64,000 nt of DNA from Ophiosphaerella korrae (taxonomy: Eukaryota; Ascomycota; Dothideomycetes; Pleosporales; Phaeosphaeriaceae): contig JALNQF010000003.1 of NCBI GenBank assembly GCA_028456385.1, forward strand, positions 434,001-498,000. Direction: 5' to 3'. Below are positions 36,023 through 48,325 of the stretch, in pieces (position 1 is the stretch's first letter; the number at the start of each line of letters is the position of its first letter). Under the pieces are notes generated by a model that had not been told where the DNA came from, did no database searches, and saw only the letters and a program-made list of their open reading frames with translations. A program made the translations under genes and the position numbers.

Positions 36023-36556
36023 TTATCTCTTCAACTCGGTCCACGTCCACTGCAACCTCGATTTCGGATGATCATCTACATAGTCTCTGCTATCTTCTTC
36101 GTCATCGCTACTTTTCACACTCTCGCACCGCTCATACCCACGCCCCCGGTCGATACTCTGTTTCTCTGGCCCTGCCTTCGTTACATGGATACATCCTTCT
36201 TCTAGTAGTTTTCCATGTTGATAATTTGTCCACGGACTTGGCGTATTAGGCGGCATTGAGAATCTACGTCATATATCAACATGTAATTTTGAACCCTCCT
36301 TTTCAGAAACCTACATGAACCCTCGACTTTCTACTAATTCCGTAATAAATGTACCACCACATGACGAAATAGCATCTTTTAGTTCTCGTAGTAAACGCGG
36401 CCTTGAACGGGGATCGAAGATGCGGACAGTATACACATCTGCTGGGCGTTTGTGTTTTCTTGGAACATACATATTTTCTGATCGTAGAATGGGAGTATGA
36501 ATAGATCGAGAATCTGAAGACCACGGAGGACGCAACGACAACGCAAACCAAGCCAT
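36023..36556 (-). CDS. Unrecognised small protein, possibly incomplete model
   Basis: Two exons read in one frame when an intron with donor GTAGGT and acceptor ACGTAG (about 36314-36264) is removed: 'SSCGGTFITELVESRGF' continues into 'IFSMPPNTPSPWTNYQHGK'. I start it at the internal ATG 36554-36556 (Met-Ala-Trp-Phe-Ala-Leu). Open frame continues upstream to about 36740 with protein-like sequence, so a further exon is likely. The 'RIFDPRSRPRLLRELKDAI' then 'SSCGGTF' pattern is faintly like a BRCT start, but that is not enough for a call. The C-terminus is acidic then Trp-containing ('LQWTWTELKR'). No function assigned. Confidence 0.4.
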
Positions 36557-36740
36557 CACTCTTCGCTTGCAATGAGTTGTCAGACTTTGGGCGTCAATGG
36601 GTCTGAGTGTCGTAACTGGCCAGTGTTGTAACTGGTCAGCAGACCAACCGTCCCTAAACTTAAAAATTCCCGAATGATCAAGAATTAAGTCGTACAAATG
36701 AGGTAAGGGAGCATTGAAGTCCGTAACGAAAGCCGAAACG

Positions 36741-37980
36741 CAGGGCCGATATCAAGGGCATACGAAAGGCGTGAGATCTGATAAATGTGAAATGCACATG
36801 TAAGACATGCAAGCGACTACTGGCCCTTATACGGCGGCCTGCCCTACCGCCACCACCCTACGAACCAACCATCCGCCCCATCCAAAAACATAATACCTGT
36901 CCCAACGCCGTATTACTTCAGTGCGCCTCGCTCACCATGGCTAATGTACTCGCGCCACAAGGGTAACCCGTCTGCCTTTGTTCTCCCACACCCCACCCGA
37001 TACCCGTCCCCCAACCAAACTAATCACCCCCCCTTCAACCCCATGATCAACCTTCCCGCATCGCATCTACCCGTTGCGCCACAATTGAGCGCACAACCAA
37101 GGAAAGAAAATAAAAAAAAATAAAAAAATAGCGCGCATAGATAGTTGGCCAGCCACGGCGTAATTTTAGGATGCCGCGATTTTCTTGGGTGGGAGAGGCA
37201 TTTGGTGTGCTGGACGTGACCAGCTGTGTGCATACATGTCCTATAGCGGTAGGGGAGATAAGCGAGAATAGTGGGTTGGGGCGAATCAGATGCGTGGCTT
37301 ATTTCCAGGCCGATGATCACCGAATGACGCCGCTAAGGTGGGACGGGTAGATGCGTGAGATTAAACGAGGTCGTTAACGGGTGTGCCGTGAGAATGGTGA
37401 GGCATTGGTTGTTGTGACCCGAGAGCCGGTGAGAATAGAGGGGATGAAGTCATGTGCATGGATGCAAGTGTCGTGAAAGAGTGTTTTGGGGGTATATTTA
37501 GGGCTTGGGCTTGGGTGAGGTTCCCGGCGTGTGCATGTATATAAGGAAAAGGAATTTGTGTGTAACAATTAATAGGACACGTGAGAATGAATGGTGGAAA
37601 AATGAAAATGTGGCTTCTTGTTGTTTGGTTCTATGTTTGGCGGACGGAGCGAGTGCGCCTTGACAGTTTATCTATATGCTTGAAACGCTCAATGGTACCG
37701 CGCCACTTGTATCATAGTACTACCTACCAGCATGCAACCTGTTTACCTGCTTATTACTCAATTCCAACCCAACGTATTCTCGTGCTCTCGTTCATCATCA
37801 AGAAGATAAGTCTTTCACAAATGGTCGCACAAAAGTACCCTGCCAATGGTTAATAGCCCAAAGTCAATACCGGAAGAATCGAATGTTGTGAGGCTTTGTG
37901 TGACTGAATGCCCAAGTCGAGATTCAACCTTCAAAAGCAGAATCCATCTTCAGCCTTGCAAGCTGACGAGTCGAGAGGTC
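36741..37980. other. Intergenic, no gene seen
   Basis: About 1.2 kb between the uncertain small gene and yrb2. An A-rich stretch (aataaaaaaaaataaaaaaata type) lies near 37110. No convincing ORF, tRNA or repeat. Confidence 0.55.
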
Positions 37981-39822
37981 CTACAATTCCGACTCTTGAA
38001 TTTTGCTCACTTCTTCCCAGAGCTCAACTGCACGCTCGGATTTCAACTAGTACCTGTTAGTGATAGGCCTTGATCTACTCAAGAATCATTGTGACTTGCC
38101 CTAAGTAAATGCATCTCCAATTCTCCCTCCGCATTTGCGGAATTAAAAAGTAGTCGCCCATCCTTTGGTTTCTCACCTTTCACATCACCACCAAAAACGA
38201 GCTGTTTCGAAACGGCAGTATTGAGTAACAGTCGGTGTGTGCCGTCTGCTCGTAGAACGAACCGAGCTTTCTTTGGCTCGTCGATGGTCACGTTAAACTT
38301 GAACGTTCCTACACCACGCTCTTTCCAACCTCGAGCTGAACCCTCACCACCCATAAGGTAGAGTTTTGCGCGGCCAGTCCAAACTGTTGTCTCGCCCTCT
38401 TCACCAGTCTCATGTGCTAGAACGAGGTCAGCCGATAAGGATTAGACAGACTTATAAGACGTACGTTGCTGTGAAAGAAGTGGTTGACTGGATTGTCTTT
38501 CTTCGTTATCCTTATCCGAGTCACCGTCATCTCCATCTTCGTCGTCAGACCCATCCGCACGTTCTGTTTCGCCAGGTGTACCGAAAGCGGCATGCTTGGA
38601 CTTCAGACCTTTGATTGTGAGATCAGACGGCGTTTCGAAAGACGATATCCCGGGCTTGGCTCCATTTAAAGTTGCAAAACCACCTCCTAACGATCCTCCA
38701 AATGTGCCACCGAAGGCAGATTTATTCGAGTTTCCTAAATTACCAAAGCCGCTAATAGGTATTGCCGATGTGCCTACACTTCCAGTAAATGAGCTCAACT
38801 TGGTACCGCCAGGGGCCGCAAAAGGAGACTTTGCACCAGAACCGGCAAGTCCACCAAAAGGGGAAGTGGAAGATTGAGAAAATCCTCCAAACCCAGATGC
38901 TTTGAATTTATCATTAGAGGTTTGAGGAAGATTCTCTAGTTTATCGGCAGTTTTGAATGCTGAGGGCTTGGAAGCCATGGCGGCGAATGGTGATGCTGCT
39001 GAGGTATTGGAGAAACCGCTTCCCGGCGGTATCTAGAAGATTGTTAGGCCCTGAGTCATGGTTCATCACTGTGTCTGAACATACCTTGGATGTTGCTTCT
39101 GCTGCTTTGGCGGCAGGCAGCCCTTCGATCTTATCGCGAGGTCGTTTCGAGTCCCGTTCATCATCCGATTTGGAGGCAGGCTTACCATTTGTGACGGCAT
39201 CTGGCGCGGACCCGCCGGTAGCAGCAGCATCCTCCTCTGCTTGATCGCGTGTGCGCTTGTTCTTTGGACTGGTATCCGTCTCTGTATCGTTGGCGGGCAA
39301 AGCAGCTGTTGTGCTAGGCTTGCTTGGTGTGGTCATGTGTTCGTCACTGTCGTTCTCCTCGATTCTCTCTACTGAGGCTGCTGGAGCTTTAGGGGGAAGG
39401 CCACTTTCGATATCCTTGACGTCTCTTGATCTCTTGCGCCTATGATGCCGGCCCTCCTTTTCCTTTTCTTGCTTCTTTCCAGGCTGCTTCTCTGCTTCAT
39501 GATCGTCTTCGAAATCTTCTCGGCTGCGCTTTCTTCGCAATCGGCCACGGTCACTGTCAGACCCTGAGGAGCTTGGTTCTCTTGCATTGGCGCTGCCGTT
39601 GGGGGCGTCTTTCATGTGCTGGTCGAAAGCTGGTTTGGGATAGGATGCGGCCTGCGCGTCAATCCGAGTCTCCTTCAGCTTCTCTCGGACGGGTCTGCCT
39701 TCGCTGTCGCTGCTTTTATCGCTCTGGGAAGGCGAGGCGGGGGCCAGCTTTGCGGCGTCGTCTGTCTGGGCATGGGAAGTAGTTGGAGTAGGGGCCTCGG
39801 GCTGTTGTGAATCTGCCGTCAT
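37981..39822 (-). CDS. yrb2: Ran-binding nuclear protein YRB2 / Hba1 (RanBP3 type)
   Basis: A nuclear Ran-binding cofactor for Crm1-dependent export. ATG 39820-39822 (Met-Thr-Ala-Asp-Ser). The N-terminal half is highly charged with many Ser/Asp/Lys clusters and several nuclear-localisation-like runs ('RRKRSREDFEDD', 'HHRRKRSRD'). The middle has FG-type repeats ('FGGF', 'SPFGGL', 'ISGFGN', 'AFGGTFGG'). The last ~130 residues form a RanBD1 domain: 'TTVWTGRAKLYLM', 'WKERGVGTFKFNV', 'RFVLRADGTHRLLLNTAV', then 'LKSERAVELWEEVSKI'. The final intron, 38047-38099, appears to use a GC donor (GCAAGT) because only that join keeps the domain in frame to the stop at 37981-37983. The other introns are GT-AG. 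Confidence 0.9.
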
Positions 39823-40636
39823 GGTAGGCTGTGGTGTGGTATGCCTGATGTTGGTTGGGGCGTAGGTGTGGTAGAGTTGGGTTGGGACTGAGCAGAGGAA
39901 AAGGTTGCGGTGGCAAGGTGCGCCCGCAGTGAAGAGCAGGAGTTGAGGGTGAATAGGAACAATAGCTACTGCCAGGGCTGGTGAGGGACGACTATGACGG
40001 AGCGTATTGTTCCGCAAGCCTTGTGGCGGGCTGGGGCGGTGACAACAGGAGGGTGGCTGTCACTTGGGTGGACAAGCGTGACAACGTCTCAGGGAATGAG
40101 TGGGTGTCTAGCAAAGGCCGGTCCGGCCCAGGACAGACTGTTTAGCGGTGGGTAGTCAGTAGAAGCTGAAGCTGGGCGGAACCGGTCAAAGCGCTTTGGT
40201 GCTATTTGCGCCCTCCCCACCAATTTGCGCTGGTGATGGAAGCGAAATTGCCCAGTCGATGCACAAACGCGGCAACGAGGACGTGGGCAAATGATAGTAA
40301 ATGTTGGGCGAGGTGAATGGACAGAAAGGCGCACAGGTGTCAGCGCTTCTGGAAGTCGTGGTCGAGTGCGTTGTCCTGGCCGGCACACGAAGACCAATGA
40401 CGAGCCTTGATCCATCCCACCTCGATATGGCGCGCATGGCAAGACGTGCAGCGGCAGGCGTATGCACGTCGAATAAAGATTTCCCACTTGAAGATTAAGC
40501 ATGATAGACGCACCGTTGAGTGGTTCGGAACAGACCAAAATAGCTTTTTAGCTACATAGCGCGTGCTACAGAATTTCACTGTTGTCTACCAGTGCTCCAG
40601 CTAGTTTTACAGGTCCAAAAACAGCACTAGCACGGC
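39823..40636. other. Intergenic; yrb2 promoter
   Basis: About 0.8 kb between yrb2 and the Yip1-family gene's 3' end. Several overlapping ORFs (40089-40579) are not gene-like. Confidence 0.55.
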
Positions 40637-41663
40637 CTAGCTGATGAAACAGAGGCAGCCCAGTGCAATGTAAAATACAAAAAGAGGGTATACTGCAATG
40701 CCCACGCGGTTCCTGACCAGCCCTGAGCCTCCAATAATGCTGATCCCGGCTGCAAAAGACCACGCGATGAGGACGAGATAGACGGGCACTTTGACCACGA
40801 TAGGGACGCCCAGCGCACTGAGCAGCGAGGCGATGACGAGCGGAAACAGGGTGTAGCCGATGATGGAAATCGATTGGAAGAAGGCGCTGGGACAAGTTAG
40901 CATGAGACTCGAAGACTTGGCTCTGGCTGGCATGGTGAACGTACATGTTGCCGCCCAGCAGCTTGATCTGCATCGTCACAACAGCCTCGCCGATCCAAAC
41001 CATGGCGAAGATGCCAGAGAAGACCAGATCCTTCTGGTTGCCTGCCGCGCTCCACGAGAGGAACAGGCTCAGGAGCAGACAGAAGATGAGGGGCCCCCAC
41101 AGGTCCCAGTCCCTCAGTCCGTCTGGCATGCTGTCGTGTAGGATAGCATCCGCGTCCGGCCACCTGCCTGCCATGCTCCTCAGCGAGCCCCCAAAGCCAT
41201 CTATCTCACCGCGCTCCGCAGCACCCGCACCGCCGCCGCGCTGCATCAGGCCGCCCAGCAGGTACTTGGGGTACAGGACCTGGCGCATCTTATCCCAGAT
41301 GGCAAACAGGTCGCGTGACAACGTCTCCCAGACGGTCTCGTCGATGGTGTTGGTGGGCGCCCGGCGGTCCTCGCCCGGGATGGTCGAGGTCAGGTACGAC
41401 TGGGTGTTTGCAGCGCCTGACCGCGAGCCAATATTGCCAGTCAGCGGTGCCCGGTCCGAAGTGCCCTGAAGGGGATCGTCTAGGTCGTCGAGGGTTGCTG
41501 TGGGTCGTCAGCTAATGTACATGCTTGCTGCATCGCATGCCTCCCCCCCCCCATCCACTACGCACTACGCACCATCGTCAGGGTCAATCAGATCACGCTC
41601 CACTGCATCGCCGTCGTATGGATTGCCCGAAGCCGTAGCGGCACTCGGCATCATTGCGGCCAT
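40637..41663 (-). CDS. Yip1-domain Golgi membrane protein (YIPF6/Yip4-like)
   Basis: A five-helix Golgi/ER-Golgi membrane protein of the Yip1 family, which interacts with Rab GTPases in vesicle traffic. ATG 41661-41663 (Met-Ala-Ala-Met-Met-Pro). Three exons; intron 1 (about 41572-41491) contains a G10-type run, and intron 2 (near 40950-40884) joins 'LLGGN' to 'IAFFQSISIIGY'. Diagnostic Yip1 motifs: 'DLWGPLIFCLLLSLFLSW' (DLxGP), 'GGNIAFFQS' (GGxxxFFQ), 'IGYTLFPLVIASLL' (GYxxxP), and terminal helices. The cytosolic N-terminus is polar. The DLWGPL and FFQS wording resembles human YIPF6. Confidence 0.9.
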
Positions 41664-42004
41664 GGTCGTCTGCCCTGCTTAAACGAGCGCGGGCTAATTC
41701 TCCGTCCGGGTGTGGCAATCGTGTGAATGGTGAATCGGGGTGAGGCTCTGGTGTGGTGGCCTTTCGGGGAGCTCTATAGAGGGTGTAGTACCCGTTGCAG
41801 CTAGTGTTCCGCTTCACAGGGAAGCTTGATCACTAGCGTGCAGTTAACCGGTTGGCGTCACTGGCTCAATACTACCTAGTTCCCAGCAAACCTTCCCAAC
41901 GAGGCCAATTGCCCCCAGCGTGCCATTCCACCGCTGTATATATAGATAGACCGTTCACTCCCCGCCGGCCAGAGAGAGCTCCTGCTATTTACTCATCTTG
42001 CAGA
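41664..42004. promoter_or_regulatory. Divergent intergenic region, Yip1-family / gal7
   Basis: 341 bp between two divergent start codons; must hold both promoters. No Gal4-type CGG-N11-CCG site was noticed. Confidence 0.5.
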
Positions 42005-43364
<1,360 letters not shown>

Positions 43365-43908
43365 GATGATGGAACACATGTGCCCTCGCCTGGTCTACAT
43401 TGCTTTATCATCTTTAGTAGGTTCATTTGTTGCATTTCAGAATCGAGGGCGTAGCTAGCGGTCTATCGAGCCCATATGTTCTAGAGCATTGCTTGACACG
43501 AGTTGGGAAAGATACCCACGGGTTCATGTAGAAGACTTGAGCATTTTGATGCGTCTGGTGGTTTACTTTGAGTGGCGTTGAGGGAATGTAGAGGTAGCAA
43601 ATACAAATGCATGCTCAGACTATACACAAAGCTTATAGGCTCAAGCATTCTGCAGCATGTGAATAATGGCTAGACCAGGGCTCCCAGGTACCGTTGACAT
43701 GCAGGCGAGCAGACCTCGCACCTGACAGTCACAGGCCGCAATGAAGCGACGTCATCCGCAACTGCCCATGTGCCCCCACCTCAACCGTCTCGACCCCGCC
43801 ATCATCTCTCACACAAACAACGCAAATCAACAACCTCATCCGCCAAAGTGTGTAAAGCTATACCCCGTGCCGTTCAACTCCATCTGACCAAGCAATTTCA
43901 AAGTCAAG
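43365..43908. other. Intergenic; acb1 promoter
   Basis: About 0.54 kb between gal7 and the acyl-CoA-binding protein gene on the same strand. The last 100 bp are C/A-rich, as in strong fungal promoters. No other feature seen. Confidence 0.6.
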
Positions 43909-44300
43909 ATGCCGTCCGCAAAATTCACCCAAACATATGAGGCTATCAGCAAGATGGGCGAGAAGCTCAAGGCTGCTGGCAAACAAGGCCCAAGCAACGA
44001 CGAGCAACTAAAAGTATGTCCATCCTCATAAACCTAATCGTCCGATCTCAGCACAAGATCATCATATCACAAACCACAACAAACATAACTAATATCTTCT
44101 TCATCCAGCTCTACGCAAACGCCAAGGTCGCCCAGGGTCAGGACTTCAGCGCCGCAAAGAAGCCCGGCATGTTCGATCTGCAAGGCAAGGCCAAATACAA
44201 CGAGTGGCAGAAGGTTGTGAATGAGGGCACTAGCGCGCAGGATGCAGAGGACAACTATGTCAAGTTGGGCGAGGAGTTGTTGGCGAAGTATGATAACTAG
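43909..44300 (+). CDS. acb1: Acyl-CoA-binding protein
   Basis: A cytosolic carrier of long-chain acyl-CoA esters. Two exons, 43909-44013 and 44109-44300, give 98 residues, the standard short ACBP. The four-helix signature is present: 'KFTQTYEAISKMGEKLKAAG' region, 'NDEQLKLYANAKVAQGQDF' (Tyr in helix 2), 'KKPGMFDLQGKAKYNEWQKV' with the Lys-x-Lys-Tyr-x-x-Trp ligand-binding motif, and a final amphipathic helix ending Lys-Tyr-Asp-Asn. The 95-nt intron is longer than most in the window. Its place in acyl-CoA handling links it functionally to ole1, faa and ifa38 in the same window. Confidence 0.95.
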
Positions 44301-44800
44301 ATGCCTGGGCTGAAGGGGGTGATGGTGCAGCGGAAGATTAATTTAGATATCAAGCTCACCGAGTCAATAAATGCATGAAATATTTTAATGGGGGCCTTTC
44401 CTACTGGACTGTACAAGGGTTGTTCGTGAGTAAGAGGATATTATAGCGGAAGGGGTCAGGCGTTGTAAATTTAGTCTGGTGCTTGCGGGTATTTGGCTTC
44501 GAGGAGGTCCTCAGAGCTGATTGAATCAAAATCCCACGACCTCGATGTCTGAGATGTGGCAGGATTTGATACAACACATGAAACACCAGCTAAATCTTGA
44601 TAAGGGTTCTTGAACTGACTCTCAAGAACAGTGATATGTATAAACAAAATATAATAAATTATACGAAACATCATGTATTGGATCCAACTCGCAGCAGCTT
44701 TGGAGAAATCAATTCTAACCTTTTCATTCAGCAGACAGCCGGCCCAGCACGCAACACGACCAGACTCTCTTCATTAAAATCATCAACACTAATACTTCTC
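44301..44800. other. Intergenic, convergent 3' ends
   Basis: 500 bp between acb1 and the purine permease 3' ends. AT-rich. ORFs at 44401-44674 (-) are not gene-like. Confidence 0.6.
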
Positions 44801-46646
44801 CTAAGCTGCTTTCCCAGCAGCAGGCGCAACATCCGAGCTTGGCCTCCCCTCCTCCCCACTCTCACCCTTGCCAGCCCTAATTCTTGCCCACTCCTCCCTA
44901 TCCGCAGACTCATCAGCTTCATTGGCCGTCAACTCCGGAATCTCCTCATCTTCAATCTCCTCGGGAAGCAATAGATTCAAAGCAAGGGTAACAAAAGCGA
45001 CAATGGCAAAGCCCGTCTCCAAAATGAGAATAATGGCATTGTAGAAGCCGAGCAAGGCGCGGTTCGGGCCGTTGTACGTGAAGACAAAACTGAACCACGT
45101 GGGCACCATTGTGGCGCCGAAGCCGAGCGTGAAACCAGCTGTTAGGATGAATCGGTTGCGGCGCGTAAAGGGCATAGTGCTGATGATGCGGATACCGGAT
45201 ACCGTGACGGCGGAGAAGAGAAATGTTGTCATGCCGCCCAACACCGCGGATGGAATGGCGACTAGAGCTGCGGCAAATTTGGCAAATATCCCCATGATAA
45301 TCAGCCAGAAGCAGCATGCGTATCCGGCTTTTCGGCTTGCGCATCGCGTGAGGGCGATGACGCCGTTGTTTTGGGCGAATGTGGACATGGGGGTTATGGT
45401 GCAGAGAGCTGCTATGATGCCGTTGAGGCCGTCGGCTAGGATACCGCCTTGGATGCGTGAGTCGTACATGTCGCCGTCGACTTCGAGCTTGGAAACGTCG
45501 CAGGTGGCAGTGATATCGCCGATGGCTTCCATGGCGAGTACCATGTAGACGGCCAGCAAGGGTAGTACTATGGGGCCATAGACGCTGAGCTTGAATGTAT
45601 GGACCCAGATGAAGGACACGGCAGGGGCAGAGTCGATGGTGCTGCGGTCAAAATAACCAGTGGCGCCACTGATGATACAACCCACTAACAAGCCTATCAC
45701 GACGGCTGTGCTCTTCATGATTGGGGCGCCGAAACGCTCACAGATAATGATGGTGATGAAGACAGAGAATCCGAGACCAATAAATTCGGCAGAGCCCCAG
45801 GGCAAGGCATGTGGTGCGTTGACATTGGGACATAAACGAAAGAGACCAGATGCCGGACGACTCTTGCAGTCTCCTGACCCGCCAGCCCAGTTTTGGAAGC
45901 CAGATTGTACGAGTTTAACGCCGATAAGCATAACAGTGGGCCCAGTGACAAGTGGTGGAAATATCTTCTTAAGAATACGTGGAGATGTAAATGCCATTGC
46001 GACTTCGAGGAGCGCGCAGCATGCGGCGGTGCCCAAGATGGCACCGTACCCATCGGGACAAGGAAGCTTTTGGCCAGAAGCGCTCGTGGGGCAATATCCT
46101 GTTGCGTACATTTGGCTCAACGCACCGGTAGCTACAGGAATTGTAGCAAAACTCGTGCCAACCACTGAAATGAGGCCAGTGCCGATGTAGTATGGTGTCC
46201 GCCAGATGTGGAATCGCGTGATCTGGATGGAGGAAAGGATGCCACAGACAACAAGTGATGTGGACACAAGATATCGTTGTTGATCTAGTGTCAGATTCGC
46301 AGCATTTGCGAGAATGATTGGAGGTGTTATCACACCAGCTAACATGGCGAGTGCATGCTGGAATCCAAGGAGGAGGGCAAGGAAGACGGGCATTTTGTCA
46401 TGTAGGCCAAAGAAAGGCGCTGCCCTTTGCTCTTTCTTTAGGAATGGAAGGTTCGGCTTGAATAAAAATGCATAGTCATATTTGCCGATCAAGCCTTCTC
46501 TATTGACATGTTAGATATTCGATCTCATCAGTCTTCAGTCCATGGGCAGTAAGATCATACTTGGTAGTAAAGGCCTTTCTCACGCGTCTGAAGTTCTCTC
46601 CCCATGTGCGTTTAGGCCCATGATCAGGTCCGATCCGGTCTGCCAT
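44801..46646 (-). CDS. Uric acid-xanthine permease (NCS2/NAT family, UapA/UapC type)
   Basis: Plasma-membrane H+ symporter for xanthine and uric acid. ATG 46644-46646 in a short first exon; the intron (donor GTATGA, acceptor AATAG, about 46550-46495) joins 'RKAFTTK' to 'EGLIGKYDY'. About 595 residues with 14 predicted helices. Key motifs: Gln-His in TM1 ('LLGFQHALAML'), 'GSCPTSASGQK'-like Cys loop ('YCPTSASGQKLPCP'), 'GPTVMLIGVKLVQSGFQNW', 'VYMVLAMEAIGDITAT', and the NAT signature 'QNNGVIALTR'. The C-terminal tail has an acidic stretch ('EEIEDEEIPEL'). UapA and UapC cannot be separated by eye. Complete and apparently functional. Confidence 0.93.
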
Positions 46647-47094
46647 TGCTATTCTGGATGAATGTGGTCTTTTGTAAATCGCTTGCAGCCCTAGTGGCAC
46701 CTATATATACTCTGTAGGAAGCGTTCTTCCTAGGTACCACCAAAATTACCTCAATGTACAATTCAGCTCTTCTATAAGAATTTTCCTTCCAGATAAAGCT
46801 GTATTTGATCCAGGTAGATGCAGGTAAGACTGGTGAGCGATGAGGTCGATGGCTGGCAATCGCGCTGTCGGGCTGAAGATATGGATATGGACGACCAGTA
46901 ACCAAGTAGGATAGTCGCCTTAAGTCGGCTAAGAGGGGGTGTCGCGTGCGTTAGTGTATGCTGGCTTATAATCGCGGGGATGCTTTTTGCTCGTAGCTTC
47001 AAATAATTTTGCGATTGATGCTGCGGGGAAGTGACGCTGGTCCAGGGACAAATGGTGAAGTCCTCAATTGCTAGAAGGGTTGGATGCACCTGTG

Positions 47095-47263
47095 AAACAG
47101 GACATACCTTGCCTATATAGTGGATCTAGAAGAGCGATTTATCTTTCCTGCTAACGCCTATGATACACAATTGTTCATCCAAGAAGATCTAGTCCCATGT
47201 CCAAAAACGATAGAAGAGCTAGAACTAGCCGAAGCGGATCGTTATCCGCCGCAGATACCTTGA
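47095..47263 (+). pseudogene. Decayed coding fragment A
   Basis: One frame is open from about 47090 to a TGA at 47261-47263 and reads strongly like protein: 'DLEERFIFPANAYDTQLF' then 'EDLVPCPKTIEELELAEADR'. It has no start codon, and beyond the stop the flanking frames are broken. Unknown family; probably the remains of a gene. Confidence 0.3.
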
Positions 47264-48325
47264 GATCTCCACGACAGAGTGGTTCGCTAAAGCGGATATT
47301 CTGGCAAAGCTGCATGGGTTGGTAAAGCATTCACGCGAGATTTGCTGATAAGCTCTGAGATGGCGCGATGATTGGCTGATGTAGAAGATGTGGATTCACG
47401 TGGTTATCGGTCCCCTCCGATGGAGAATGAGGGGCTAGTTCTCAGAACATCGGAGCTGCAGAGAGGGCATCCCACGTCGCACGCAAGTGCGATATTTAGA
47501 GAGAAGATGGGCATTTGCAAGCTGTGTCGTCGCCGGATGCCGACCTGCGGTAGTTGAAGAGTGATGAGGTTCGTGACGTACTATGCTGTCGGAGTAAATT
47601 TGCCTACCGCATGATCTGTCAAAACGCGAAAAAATGTAGATGTGTAGTTCGTAGCTTCCCGCTTTCGATCCTCTTCAAGTTAGACGCACGCTACCAATGT
47701 TCAATCCAAACATTCCGAGGTTCCTTCTTGCACACCTTCTTCGTTCATACTTCCTCTAGCATGGCACCTTGGACTTTATAAATATAGTCCGATTTCTGCG
47801 AATGCACACATTGCTGTTTCAACCCAACAAACCTCTGCAGATTGTGTCATATTTTGTAGCTCGTATAGTTTCATTACCCACGAGCTATGAAATTGTATAG
47901 TGAGGTTGCACTGCTATATTCAGCGATCAAACACTTGGATAAAAAAAAATTTCATTAAAGGATGTTCTACAAGGGTAACAATTGGAGGTATCTAGAACAG
48001 ACACAGTACCTGGGTAGGTACATGCGCTACAATCGAGCTCCATCATATGAGGAAAAAGCAGTAGCGGCTGCGTGAACTTACTGACAAGTGTATCGATTTA
48101 CTTCCCGTTTAGCAAAAATAATCTCAAGATCAATCAAATGCTGCCTTCTGATCATACAGCACCGATCTCCGACCATTATATTACCAGCTAGGACCCTAAA
48201 GTGAATGTTTGTGCTATCTCGCGGTGAGCTGCTCGACTAGCCTGACCTTGTAACGAAGCCTGACACCCAACATTGTGTCTCAAAATCAGGTAGGCTCCAG
48301 GACTATGGATACTGATAACGACTAG

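Noticed and set aside
40089..40579. Overlapping ORFs between yrb2 and the Yip1-family gene
   Set aside because: No domain character, mutually overlapping frames, no splice structure.
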